DNA of 39,097 nucleotides from Gemmatimonadaceae bacterium (GCA_017881685.1 JADGQR010000104.1:1-39097), one strand, 5' to 3'. Numbered from the stretch's first letter, positions 25,638-35,636 are shown. Numbers and translations: made by a program. Notes: generated from the letters alone by a model not told the origin.

Positions 25638-28295
25638 TTACCGGCCGAGCCAGTACGTCGCCTTGATGAGAAATACGTTCGTCGGCGTCGTCTTGAAAAT
25701 GTCGCCGATGTCGCGGCTCGCGCTGAAGTCACCAATCGGCTCGAAACCGCTGCGCTCCTGCTGCCAAACGAAGAACAGCGCAGAGCCCGGACGATACTCC
25801 CAACGGAATACGGCGTTACCACGAAGGCTCCGCACGTTGAAATTCGGATCGCCAAACTGGAACGCTGTAGCTGGGCCAGTTCCGTCGGGGTCGACGGTAT
25901 ACACACCGGCCGCACTGCGCGCGATCGTTCCGCGGTCCTTTCCGTAAACCGCGAAGTCGTACTGCTTCGGCGTCAGGAACTCCTTGAAGTTCTCATACTT
26001 ACCTGTCGCGACGAACGGCTGCGCGTACATCTGGAGACTCAGTGTCGGCGTGAACGTCCACTCGACTCGCGTGTCCATCGAGAGCGTCGTCTGCCTGATG
26101 TCGGCGAACACATAACGGCGGCCGAACGTGCTCGTTGCAAGCGCATCGGTCACACCGCGAACGTATTGGCCCGTCGAGAGCCCGCCAGTGTAGCTCGGGT
26201 TGAAGCTCAGCCGAACGCTGGTGGTCGGGCGGTACGTGACATTCAAATAAGCACTCGGCTGATACCCGCCTGACTCGGCGCGTGCGTAAGAGAACCCCGT
26301 CCCGTAAACCACTGGCTTGCGACTGTCTGAGCTGATGTCGAATCCACCGTTCCAGGCCGATGGTTGAAGCGCATCAGGACCGCCGCGAGTGAAGCGATCG
26401 CTGTAATACTCGGGATTCGCTCCGCCGTTGAGGGAGAGCGACCATTGGTTGAGGAACGTCAGGTTCGCTCCGAAAGCTCCCGACCTGAGGATCGACAGTC
26501 CACCGAAGTTGTACGCCTGATTCGCATAGGCGTAGTAGGTGAAATTCGTGAGATGCTGCCCGGCGGTATAATCCTGAAATCCCACAAGCACTGACGTTGC
26601 GCGATAATCGGCACGCCCGATGAAGCCCATGTCGTTCAGCTCGAGACCGGGACTCGCTTCCTTGTACGCGAGCGATCCGAAGAGGCTGCCGTTGCGTGCA
26701 ATCGCGAGCTCGCCGATGTGTCCGTCCAGCGACGTCCGATTGGGATCGAACTCGATGTAATCGGCCTGAGGCCGCTGATAATAATGAGTGCTGTTGAGCT
26801 GAGTTGCAGCTATCGCGCCAGTCGATCCAGTGACTCTGCTTCCAGCGAGGAATCCGCTGGCAACCCACGCACGATTCTGCATCGAGTGCTCAAAATCGAT
26901 TCCACCGAATGAAGAGTTTCGCCGAAGCACGTCCGTGAAAACCTTGTCCGATACGTCGCGAACCGTCGACGTGATCATTCCGCCGATCACGCTTCCTCCA
27001 TTTCTGAAATCCCGGCGCGCACGGCCCGCGAAATAGTTGGTGAATGGCTCGACAGGCGAAGTCGTACGAGTTCCGTCCGTCAGCTTGACGTCGGCTCTCT
27101 CCTCCGGCGTAACCCCATCGATCACGCCGAGAGTCCATGGACCCACCTTGCCAGTGATTTTCGCCGCGCCGAGAATCGTCGTTTGATCTGGAACGTCGGC
27201 GTACGCGAGGTTCGATGCGCCCGGAAAGAGCTGGGGCTGACGTCCGATGCGTCGAGAGTAGAAGTACTGCTGTGATCCGAAATCGTTGTGCGTCGTCACC
27301 TGCCCGAAGCTGAATACGTCGCTGCCCTCGAGAAAGAACGGCCGCTTTTCAGGGAAGAACGTCTCGAAGGCCGAAAGATTCACGACGGACGGATCGACTT
27401 CGACCTGACCGAAATCGGGGTTTACGGTTGCGGTGAGAGTCAATCCCGCCGGCAGACCGTAGCGAAGATCTCCTCCGGCGGACGGCTTGAGGTCAGTCCT
27501 GCTGTAGAATGGATTCGCCGCGCTTCCTGGTGCGCGCGTCGCGCGAGCGCTCACATACGGCATGACCTCGAGACGGCTCGGCGTCGGGACATTCATGAGT
27601 CCTACGAGATCACCGAAGCGCGAAACAAATCCCGGATCCTGCGGCTTCCACGGCGACCACGTGTCGCGCTCCTGCCGGCGCGCGATGTCACGCTGAACCT
27701 GGAAGCCCCAGATCCTCTCTCGCGCCGATGAGCTTCCAAATCGAAGCTGCGAAAGCGGAATGCGATACTCGGCCGTCCATCCACCAGAATCGATCTGCGT
27801 CGCGACGTCCCAGACCGCGTCCCAGTTCAGGTCCTCCTGACCATCGTTCGACGTGTAGACATCCTTCTTCACGCCCTTTGGATTCACAGTGAAACGGAAG
27901 CTCGTGCGCCGGTCGTGATAGGAATCGATGATCACGTGTACCCAGTCGGAGAAAATTCCGCTCGCATCGCGCCGGGCGAGCTGCGCTGCGATCGAATCTG
28001 GATGGGAGTCATGCATTCGAACGCCGACGTAAAGGGCCTGATCGTCGTAAAGAATTCTGACTTCAGTGGGATCCGGAGCTGGCGCTCCAGGCTTTGGATA
28101 GCTCTGAACGAATCCGCTGGTTGGAGTCGCCGCAGCCCACGCTGCTTCATCGAGCTTTCCGTCAATGGCGACGAAACCATTCCGGCGGGCAGCCTGCACG
28201 ACTCGTCTGGTTGCTGTATCGGCTGCGGGAGGCTTCTGATTCTGCGCTGCAAGAATCGATGGCACTGCGAGTAGAGCGACAAGAACTCGGCGCAT
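25638..28295 (-). CDS. DUF5916 protein (N-terminal CBM9-like sugar-binding domain plus outer-membrane barrel)
   Basis: IDGKLDEAAWAAATPTSGFVQSYPKPGAPAPDPTEVRILYDDQALYVGVRMHD...NPDFGQVEVDPSVVNLSAFETFFPEKRPFFLEGSDVFSFG. Confidence 0.92.
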   Translation of the reverse strand: MRRVLVALLAVPSILAAQNQKPPAADTATRRVVQAARRNGFVAIDGKLDEAAWAAATPTSGFVQSYPKPGAPAPDPTEVRILYDDQALYVGVRMHDSHPDSIAAQLARRDASGIFSDWVHVIIDSYHDRRTSFRFTVNPKGVKKDVYTSNDGQEDLNWDAVWDVATQIDSGGWTAEYRIPLSQLRFGSSSARERIWGFQVQRDIARRQERDTWSPWKPQDPGFVSRFGDLVGLMNVPTPSRLEVMPYVSARATRAPGSAANPFYSRTDLKPSAGGDLRYGLPAGLTLTATVNPDFGQVEVDPSVVNLSAFETFFPEKRPFFLEGSDVFSFGQVTTHNDFGSQQYFYSRRIGRQPQLFPGASNLAYADVPDQTTILGAAKITGKVGPWTLGVIDGVTPEERADVKLTDGTRTTSPVEPFTNYFAGRARRDFRNGGSVIGGMITSTVRDVSDKVFTDVLRRNSSFGGIDFEHSMQNRAWVASGFLAGSRVTGSTGAIAATQLNSTHYYQRPQADYIEFDPNRTSLDGHIGELAIARNGSLFGSLAYKEASPGLELNDMGFIGRADYRATSVLVGFQDYTAGQHLTNFTYYAYANQAYNFGGLSILRSGAFGANLTFLNQWSLSLNGGANPEYYSDRFTRGGPDALQPSAWNGGFDISSDSRKPVVYGTGFSYARAESGGYQPSAYLNVTYRPTTSVRLSFNPSYTGGLSTGQYVRGVTDALATSTFGRRYVFADIRQTTLSMDTRVEWTFTPTLSLQMYAQPFVATGKYENFKEFLTPKQYDFAVYGKDRGTIARSAAGVYTVDPDGTGPATAFQFGDPNFNVRSLRGNAVFRWEYRPGSALFFVWQQERSGFEPIGDFSASRDIGDIFKTTPTNVFLIKATYWLGR

Positions 28296-28449
28296 GTGAA
28301 TTAGTGTGTTTGGGTGGCGACACACGTTAACGCCGCGTCATCGGCCCGGCATTACGAAGGCTGCGATTCGTGCAAAATCCTTACAGTGTCCTGCTACAAA
28401 ACGCTAACAACTGAAGAATTGTTTCGCATGGCCGACGCTGACCGTTCCG

Positions 28450-29847
28450 CTATTGGGCGACCCGCTTTCCCGGAATGTTCGCACCGCCCTGATGCAGAAT
28501 TATCTGATCGACTTTTCCAGAAGCGTCTTTGACGAACGTTATCTGCGCATCGGTGACCTTCAGGAAAAACTCGGTCTCGGATTCTGCGTACAGCTGGACC
28601 TTCCCCTGTCCTGTCGCCTGCCCAAACAGCGAGTTGCCCTCTTTCGTTATCGCGAGTCTGAAATTGGGCGCTAGCTCATAAACTCCGACCAGTGGATCGA
28701 GCCTGGCAGGATCGATCTGGATTTCTGTCCGCGCCTTCGCAGGCACTTGTGGCGCTTCGAGCGGCACCTGTGGAACGAGCAGATGGAATCCGATGTCGTC
28801 AGGTGAGTTCGTAATGTTCGACAGAACAATGACACCGCGGTGATTCTGCTGATCGATGCCGATGAAGGTCCTGTAACCGCCAGTTCCGCCGTTGTGCCAC
28901 GTGACCGGCGTTCCGAACAGAGTTACGGTATTCCACGCCAACCCAATTGAATTGTTCGACCCGATCGGTTTCCTCGGCGCACGGGCCATCGCCATCGCGG
29001 GGCCGAGCGGTACACTTGCCGAATCGAGATTTGCGGCGAGGAACTTGAGCATGTCATTCGCAGTTGACCTGAGTGCACCGGCACCGGCAAGCGTCGGAAG
29101 ATCCCACAACCGAACCGGAGTTCCAGCAGCGTTGAATCCCTGCGCAGTGCGACTCTTCATCGACGGCGTCAGGGTTATTCCAGTGTCGTGCATGCCGAGC
29201 GGATCTAGCACGCGCTCCCTGACGAGCGCCTCATACGATTTGCCCGCTCGCAGCGCGAGGACATGTCCGAGTATGCCCATCCCGAGGTTTGAATACTCGT
29301 ACTCGGATCCGATGTCGCGAGTCAGTGTGTACGATGAAAGAAAATCGTAGAGCTGCTTTACCGTGTAATCGGCGTAAGGATTGTTCAAGTCAGCGGGAGA
29401 GAGATTGGTCGGCAGACGCGGAAGTCCTGACGACTGAGTCGCAAGATCGAGCAACGTGATCTTCCTGCCGCTTCGCTCGGGAACGTGAACCGTTGCCGGC
29501 AGATACTTCGATATCGGATCGTCGAGACTCACTTCACCTTTCCTCACCATGTCGGCGAGGATCGTGTTGGTGAAGACTTTCGTGATCGAGCCGATCTCGA
29601 AGACAGTATTTCCATCGAGCGGGACTCCCGCTAGCCCGGACACTCCGGCCGTGTAAATGCGCGGCGCCTTTCCCTCCTGCAGGGACGCGACGACAAGACC
29701 CATCGCGCGCTTTCTCGCGATTCGGTCGGCAAGAATGGAGTTGATCGCCGAATCGGTGACAGACGCCTGAGCGATCGCGGATGACGCGAGAACCGACGTG
29801 AATGCGGCGCTGACACAGAGCGTCCGCAGGACTCTTGACTGAATCAT
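28450..29847 (-). CDS. Serine hydrolase, class C beta-lactamase/penicillin-binding type
   Basis: VFEIGSITKVFTNTILADMV (SxxK), YEYSNLGMGILGHVLA (YxN), WHNGGTGGYRTFIGID. Confidence 0.93.
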   Translation of the reverse strand: MIQSRVLRTLCVSAAFTSVLASSAIAQASVTDSAINSILADRIARKRAMGLVVASLQEGKAPRIYTAGVSGLAGVPLDGNTVFEIGSITKVFTNTILADMVRKGEVSLDDPISKYLPATVHVPERSGRKITLLDLATQSSGLPRLPTNLSPADLNNPYADYTVKQLYDFLSSYTLTRDIGSEYEYSNLGMGILGHVLALRAGKSYEALVRERVLDPLGMHDTGITLTPSMKSRTAQGFNAAGTPVRLWDLPTLAGAGALRSTANDMLKFLAANLDSASVPLGPAMAMARAPRKPIGSNNSIGLAWNTVTLFGTPVTWHNGGTGGYRTFIGIDQQNHRGVIVLSNITNSPDDIGFHLLVPQVPLEAPQVPAKARTEIQIDPARLDPLVGVYELAPNFRLAITKEGNSLFGQATGQGKVQLYAESETEFFLKVTDAQITFVKDASGKVDQIILHQGGANIPGKRVAQ

Positions 29848-29926
29848 TTTCCTGAATTGTAGTTGTGATTCGAAGCTACTCAGCGCGGCAGGCAGCAACC
29901 AGCGCGAGCGAATGGGTGACCTCAGG

Positions 29927-31801
29927 TCACCAGATGGGATCGGCGGTCAGAACTTCCTCGACCGCCTCTTTTGTTATCGGCGCTGAGAAGAGATATCCCT
30001 GGCCCTGTTCGCAATTGAGAGATCTCAGCTCGCGTAGCTGTTCAGCGGTGCTGATCCCCTCCGCTTCCGCGCGCACTCCGACCACTTCGGCCAGCGTGAG
30101 TATTGTGCGCACGAGCCTCAGATTCTTTTCGTCGGTTTCCATGTTGCTGATGAACGCGCGGTCGATCTTGATCGCGTCGATCGGCAGCCCGTGCAGATAG
30201 CTGAGCGATGAGTAGCCAGTGCCGAAGTCATCGAGGTAGATCAACACTCCGAGATCGCGAATTCTCTGGAGGAGAGCCGCAGCGCTGTTTCCCTTGTCGA
30301 TGATCGCCGTCTCCGTGATCTCGATTCGCAGGCTGTGCGGATCGATGCCGCTCGACGATACTGCGGCCGCGATCTGATCGACGATGTCGGGCTGGGAGAA
30401 TTGCTTGACCGACAGATTGACGCCGATCGTCAGTGGCTCGGCGCGCGGGTGTGCGTGCTGCCACTCAACCATCTGGCGACACGCCTCCTCGAGCACCCAT
30501 CTGCCCATCGGAACGATCAGACCGGTCTCTTCGGCGATGGGGATGAAGTCCAGCGGATGGACGAGACCGCGGGTTGGATGCTCCCATCGCACGAGCGCTT
30601 CGAGTCCGGTGACGCGACCGGATGCGAGTGATACGAGCGGCTGGTAGTGAAGTCTGAACTCACCGAGCTCAACCGCCCGACGAAGATCTGTTTCGAGCTG
30701 CAACCGCTCGAGTGCATCGGTGTGCATCGTGCGATCGAACATTTCGTACCGCGCGCGACCCGCAGCCTTTGCCCGATACATCGCCATATCGGCGCTGCGG
30801 AGCAGCTGCTCCGGCTGATCGTGCGACATCGAGCTCGTGACGATTCCCATGCTCGCCGATGTCAGGACTTCAGCGCCGGCGAGATTGATTGGAAACGACA
30901 GCGCTTCTTCGATTCTCTCGGCAACGCGACCGGCGTCGCTTGCATCGGTGATGCTCTCGAGGAGAATCGCGAACTCGTCGCCTGAAAGTCGGGCGACTGT
31001 ATCTTCGGGACGAAGACACGCCTCCAGGCGTCGAGCGACTGCACGCAGCAGCTCGTCGCCCGCGAAGTGTCCGAGATTGTCGTTCACGTCCTTGAAGCGA
31101 TCGAGATCGAGGAACAGCACCGCAAAGAGATCGTCCGGATGGCGAGCGGCACGGCGCATCGCGTGACGCAGTCGCTCCGTGAACAGTGAGCGGTTCGGAA
31201 GACCGGTGAGTGCGTCGTGAAGCGTGCTGTAGAGCAGGTGCTCCTGTGTCTGCCGCTTGAGCGATATATCTGTACGAAGCTCGAGCTCAGTGACCAGCGC
31301 TGCCGCGACGTCCATCAGACAGTTGATCTCTGTGTGCGTCCACGCATGCGGCGCCGTATCGATAACGCATATCGTCCCGACGACCTGGCCATCTGCCGTC
31401 ATCACAGGTGCTACCGCATACGCGACTCCATCCGGCGTCCTTTCGTCGATGTCCGGATCATGAGGGACTCGTTCGTCAGTATTGCCGACAAAGACCGGAC
31501 GTCCAGTCGATACAACCTGCCTCGAGTAACGAAGTGCGAGCGGAACTTTGCGCCATACTCGCGAACGGCCGGTCAAGCCTACGCTGCTCTTTACGACGTG
31601 CCTGTCATCGTCAAGAAGCGAGACAATCGAGACCGGCGCGCGAAGCGAGCCCGCGGCGAGCCGCGCGATCCGGTCGAACGACTCTTCGGGAAGAGCGTCA
31701 TAAGGGGTCGCCGGTCTCGGAGAAGGCGCGCCGGAGCTCTCTTCCTTTTTGCCCAGCCGATCGTCGAGCACCTTTTTGTCGCTCGTAACCGGATCAGGCA
31801 T
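29927..31801 (-). CDS. GAF-GGDEF-EAL cyclic-di-GMP signalling protein
   Basis: GAF-like N-terminus; DALTGLPNRSLFTERL...ARLSGDEFAILLE; EAL half LEALVRWEHP...RIEITETAIID...LDDFGTGYSSLSYLHGLPIDAIKID. Confidence 0.95.
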   Translation of the reverse strand: MPDPVTSDKKVLDDRLGKKEESSGAPSPRPATPYDALPEESFDRIARLAAGSLRAPVSIVSLLDDDRHVVKSSVGLTGRSRVWRKVPLALRYSRQVVSTGRPVFVGNTDERVPHDPDIDERTPDGVAYAVAPVMTADGQVVGTICVIDTAPHAWTHTEINCLMDVAAALVTELELRTDISLKRQTQEHLLYSTLHDALTGLPNRSLFTERLRHAMRRAARHPDDLFAVLFLDLDRFKDVNDNLGHFAGDELLRAVARRLEACLRPEDTVARLSGDEFAILLESITDASDAGRVAERIEEALSFPINLAGAEVLTSASMGIVTSSMSHDQPEQLLRSADMAMYRAKAAGRARYEMFDRTMHTDALERLQLETDLRRAVELGEFRLHYQPLVSLASGRVTGLEALVRWEHPTRGLVHPLDFIPIAEETGLIVPMGRWVLEEACRQMVEWQHAHPRAEPLTIGVNLSVKQFSQPDIVDQIAAAVSSSGIDPHSLRIEITETAIIDKGNSAAALLQRIRDLGVLIYLDDFGTGYSSLSYLHGLPIDAIKIDRAFISNMETDEKNLRLVRTILTLAEVVGVRAEAEGISTAEQLRELRSLNCEQGQGYLFSAPITKEAVEEVLTADPIW

Positions 31802-31972
31802 GAAACGCGGTAAGACTCGTCATCAAGTTTCGGAGTCGTTGGAAGGACAGCAAATGCCGGACATTGCTTCCGGACTGGAAGGCATGTCTGACAGCCGTTC
31901 AATGTACTGCCGGCTCTGTCAAATCAAAAGAAAAAAAGGGGAGAAAGGCCAGGGCAAATGCTCGTTAACTAT

Positions 31973-32764
31973 CTACAGAAGCGACTTGATCCATCCGCCA
32001 TCGACGGCAATCGACCCAGCTGTGATGTAGCTCGCCCGTTCCGATGCAAGGAAAGCTGCGAGCGCGGCAAACTCGCGCGGCTGCCCAAGACGACCCATCG
32101 GAATCTCGTCCGTCCATCGCGCAACTATCTGCTCGACCGGAATGCCTTCGCGGCTGGCAGCCGCGGCCGAGAGCTCCCGCACGCGGTCGGTGTCTGTGTA
32201 ACCGGGCAGAATGTTGTTCACCGTCACTCCGTAGGTCGCGACTTCATTCGCCAGCGTTCGCGCGAATCCGGTAACGGCAGACCGGAGACTATTGGAAAGC
32301 ATCAATCCGTGAACCGGCTGCTTCACCGTAATCGACGTGACGTTGATGATTCTTCCCCATCGGCGCTCTTTCATTCCCGGAAGCACAGCGCGCGTGAGGT
32401 TCACTGCGCTTAGCAAGGTGATGTCTATCGCCGTCCTCCACATTGCCGGTGTGAGCGTTTCGAAGGCGCCGCTTGGCGGACCGGCAGCATTTGTCACGAG
32501 TATGTCGATGTGACCAAAGCGAGCAAGGGCTGCCTTCACCATCGCATCGACCTGCTCGGGAACGGACACGTCCCCGGGTAACGCAAGAACATCGACATTC
32601 GTTGACGACTGGATCTGCCTGCATGTCTGCTCGAGCGCGTCGGCTCCTCGCGCGTTCACCGCGAGCGACACCCCCTCCGCAGCAAGCTCCTCCGCGATCG
32701 CGCGGCCGAGTCCCTTGCTGCCTGCCGCGATGAATGCGACGCGGCCACGTAGTCCGAGATCCAC
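31973..32764 (-). CDS. SDR-family oxidoreductase with atypical active site
   Basis: RVAFIAAGSKGLGRAIAEELAAEGVSLAVNAR...ILVTNAAGPPSG...INVTSITVKQPVHGLMLSNSLRSAVTGFARTLANEV...GWIKSLL. Confidence 0.93.
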   Translation of the reverse strand: MDLGLRGRVAFIAAGSKGLGRAIAEELAAEGVSLAVNARGADALEQTCRQIQSSTNVDVLALPGDVSVPEQVDAMVKAALARFGHIDILVTNAAGPPSGAFETLTPAMWRTAIDITLLSAVNLTRAVLPGMKERRWGRIINVTSITVKQPVHGLMLSNSLRSAVTGFARTLANEVATYGVTVNNILPGYTDTDRVRELSAAAASREGIPVEQIVARWTDEIPMGRLGQPREFAALAAFLASERASYITAGSIAVDGGWIKSLL

Positions 32765-32766
32765 GT

Positions 32767-33156
32767 CTACTTCCTCAGGTAAGCGTCGGTCTTGTTCAGC
32801 CAGTCTTCGCGCGGAGGGTCGAAGATGTCGACGTCGAGTGTGTCTTCGAGAGCTTCGGCCTTGTGCGGAAGATTCGCGGGAATGTGGAGCACCTCGCCTG
32901 CGCGGACGACGACTTCCTCCTTCTGGTCTTCGCCAAGCCAGAACCGCAATGCACCTTCGAGGATGTACGTGAGCTGCTCGTTCATGTGCGAGTGTTTCGG
33001 AACGATGCAGCCTTTCGCGAGATAGACATGTGCCAGCATCATGCGATCGCCGGTGATGAGGCGTCGCTCGAGGGTCTCACTCACGCGCTCCCGCGGCATG
33101 TCCTCCCATCGATAGTGAGTCGCTGTTAGTTGTTCTGTTCGGTCGGCCACGTTCAC
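32767..33156 (-). CDS. Cupin-domain protein
   Basis: LAHVYLAKGCIVPKHSHMNEQLTYILEGALRFWLG...VVVRAGEVLHIPANLPHKAEALEDTLDVDIFDPPREDWL. Confidence 0.92.
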   Translation of the reverse strand: MNVADRTEQLTATHYRWEDMPRERVSETLERRLITGDRMMLAHVYLAKGCIVPKHSHMNEQLTYILEGALRFWLGEDQKEEVVVRAGEVLHIPANLPHKAEALEDTLDVDIFDPPREDWLNKTDAYLRK

Positions 33157-33200
33157 GCCCTTGTTGAGATTCTGGATCGGGCCGGAAAATCTACTTCATG

Positions 33201-33231
33201 TAAAAAGAACGGGCTCCCGCTGGAAGCCCGT
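33201..33231 (-). terminator. Rho-independent terminator of the LysM-lipoprotein transcript
   Basis: On minus strand acgggct-tccagcggg-agcccgt followed by tctttttac. Confidence 0.75.
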
Positions 33232-33273
33232 CCGCTCTTTGTCGTCGCCAGCAATCAGCAGTACGCTGTCAGC

Positions 33274-33750
33274 CTATTTGATCGTGAAATCCTTACTGCC
33301 GGCAGATGTCCCGTCGAGCATGACCTCGACCTTGTAGTTGCCTTTTGGCCACGGAGTCTTTTTCTGGATGTGGAATTCGCTCCGCGCCTCCGGACCCGTT
33401 GGCGCGATGTTCTGCGACGATTCATTCACCGTCTGCTTGCCATTGTAGGTCCACTTTGCATCGAGTTTCGCGGTGGTCGCTGTGCCTTCGGTTTTCACGA
33501 CGGTGTAGATAGTGTCGCGCACGCCGAACTCCGTGGTTGGCGTCACGAGGTTCTTGTCGGGAGTGAGGCCCTTTCCAGTCGAAACGTCAGTGACATGAAC
33601 CGGGGCGGCGGGTGGCGGTGTCGTGTCGGCCGCGACCGGAGCCATCGCTGACGTATCAGGAACACCTGTGTCCTTCTTCTTGCAGCCGGCGGCAAAAAGC
33701 ACGAGTGCGACTGCGGCGAGTGACGCAATGCCGCGTGAGTTCACTTTCAT
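33274..33750 (-). CDS. Hypothetical lipoprotein
   Basis: MKVNSRGIASLAAVALVLFAAGCKKKD lipobox; Pro/Ala-rich linker then a compact beta-rich domain. Confidence 0.8.
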   Translation of the reverse strand: MKVNSRGIASLAAVALVLFAAGCKKKDTGVPDTSAMAPVAADTTPPPAAPVHVTDVSTGKGLTPDKNLVTPTTEFGVRDTIYTVVKTEGTATTAKLDAKWTYNGKQTVNESSQNIAPTGPEARSEFHIQKKTPWPKGNYKVEVMLDGTSAGSKDFTIK

Positions 33751-33771
33751 CTTATCTCCTTGCCTTCCGCG

Positions 33772-34086
33772 TCACGCGGATGGAATTGTAAGAACCCAAC
33801 CCGGCTGGATGAGATCCGGATTCTTGATCTTGTCGCGGTTTGCGTCATAGATCTTGTGCCAGTCGCTGGCATTGCCGTAGACATGCTTCGCAATCTTGCT
33901 CAGCGAATCGCCGCTCTTCACGGTGTATGTCTGTGCTGCTGCCGGAGCAGTCGATGAAGACCCGCTTGTCACGTCAGAAAAGTCCGCGGGAGCATCACTG
34001 GATCCCGCCGACGCAGAGCTGCTCGATGTCACATCGGAAAAACCGCCGCTCTTGGTATCTCCTTCCTTGTTGTCGAAGACGCCCAT
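33772..34086 (-). CDS. Small LysM-domain protein
   Basis: [50 protein letters not shown] is a full LysM domain. Confidence 0.93.
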   Translation of the reverse strand: MGVFDNKEGDTKSGGFSDVTSSSSASAGSSDAPADFSDVTSGSSSTAPAAAQTYTVKSGDSLSKIAKHVYGNASDWHKIYDANRDKIKNPDLIQPGWVLTIPSA

Positions 34087-34348
34087 ACTTCCTCCTGTTG
34101 CAGTAGGCCGGGCACCGGGCCCGTGAGCGCAAAGGGGCTGCAGTTAACGTGCCGACCCCTTCTTTAAAGAGGCTTAAACAGGTGCTGCAGGTCATAGTCG
34201 CATTCGGCCCTTGTAAAACGTTGGCCTGGTACTATCGTCGATATGTGGCCAGGCGGCTTTTCGGAGTCGCTCGAGAAGTTCGCGTCTACATGGCTTCACT
34301 CATACGCTCATGTGCAATGAGCGGGACTTTCTTCGCCGGAGAATGTTT

Positions 34349-35554
34349 ATGTTGCGCTCCCCCCGCACGCTCGTGAGCATCGCAGCCCTGGTTGGCATCG
34401 CTGCATGCTCGCCCGACAACACGCCAACAAGTCCGAACGTGGCGGTAAGTAGTGATCTAAGCACGGGCCAGACAATGCGCTTTCTTCACGCGAGGGTATG
34501 TCCGAGCGCAGAACCCGGTACCGCTCGCTGCCACTCCCTGGTGCGGATCGACAACGCAGCCAACCCGTTGGCGTCAAGCGGCCCAACTGGCTTGAATCCG
34601 GCCGACCTGGCGTCCGCATACAAGCTTTCTACGAGCGGCGGCGCCGGCCAGACCATCGCTATCGTCGACGCATATGATGATGCCAATGCCGAGAGCGACC
34701 TCGCTGTTTATCGCAGCCGGTTTGGACTGCCCGCATGCACAACTGCCAACGGCTGCTTCCGCAAGGTCAACCAAAACGGCGGCACGAGCTATCCGCGCGG
34801 CGACGCGGGATGGGCTGAGGAGATCTCGCTGGATCTGGATATGGCCAGCGCTATCTGCCCCAACTGCGGCATTCTTCTCGTGGAAGCGAGTTCGAACTCG
34901 TTCGCCAATCTCGCCGCGGCGGTTGATCAGGCGGCTGCGTTGGGCGCGAACGTTATCTCCAACTCCTACGGCGGAGGCGAATACTCCGGCGAGGTGAGCG
35001 ACCAGTCGCATTTCAATCACCCAGGCGTGGCGATCACAGTTAGCTCCGGCGACAACGGGTATGGCGTGGAGTTCCCGGCAGCATCGCGGTATGTGACCGC
35101 AGTTGGTGGAACGACCCTCAGGCGGATTTCGACCGGTAGAGGGTGGAGCGAGACAGTCTGGAGCGGAGCTGGAAGCGGCTGCAGCGCATACATCACCAAG
35201 CCGAGCTGGCAGACCGACACGGGATGTGCACGACGCACTGTTGCGGACGTGTCAGCCGTCGCAGATCCAAATACGGGAGTCTCGGTTTATGACACATACC
35301 GTCTGCATCCGGGCGGATGGCTGGTCTTCGGCGGAACGAGTGTATCGGCCCCGATCATCGGCGCCGTCTACGCTCTCGCAGGCAATTCAGGCTCTATCAA
35401 CGACGCATCATTCTCGTATTCACACACTGCGTCGCTGTTCGACGTGACTTCGGGAAGCAACGGCAGCTGTGGCAGCTCGTATCTCTGCACCGCGAAATCG
35501 GGTTATGACGGTCCGACCGGCAATGGCACGCCGAACGGCAGCGGAGCTTTTTAG
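34349..35554 (+). CDS. S53 (sedolisin)-like secreted serine peptidase, predicted lipoprotein
   Basis: Lipobox-like AAC; TIAIVDAYDDANAESDLAVYRSRFGLPACTTANGCFRKVNQNGGTSYP, WAEEISLDLDMASAICP (candidate E/D), VSSGDNGYG, FGGTSVSAPIIGAVYAL (Ser). Exact start uncertain (34310-34349). Confidence 0.88.
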   Translation: MLRSPRTLVSIAALVGIAACSPDNTPTSPNVAVSSDLSTGQTMRFLHARVCPSAEPGTARCHSLVRIDNAANPLASSGPTGLNPADLASAYKLSTSGGAGQTIAIVDAYDDANAESDLAVYRSRFGLPACTTANGCFRKVNQNGGTSYPRGDAGWAEEISLDLDMASAICPNCGILLVEASSNSFANLAAAVDQAAALGANVISNSYGGGEYSGEVSDQSHFNHPGVAITVSSGDNGYGVEFPAASRYVTAVGGTTLRRISTGRGWSETVWSGAGSGCSAYITKPSWQTDTGCARRTVADVSAVADPNTGVSVYDTYRLHPGGWLVFGGTSVSAPIIGAVYALAGNSGSINDASFSYSHTASLFDVTSGSNGSCGSSYLCTAKSGYDGPTGNGTPNGSGAF

Positions 35555-35591
35555 CCTGGTCCATAACCTTCGCAGCAAAAAGCTGAAGTAG

Positions 35592-35622
35592 AACGGGCCC
35601 GGTCGATTCGACCGGGTCCGTT
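35592..35622. terminator. Near-perfect inverted repeat downstream of the S53-like gene
   Basis: aacgggcccggtcga / tcgaccgggtccgtt; one G-T mismatch. Confidence 0.6.
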
Positions 35623-35636
35623 CCATTATGGAAAAG

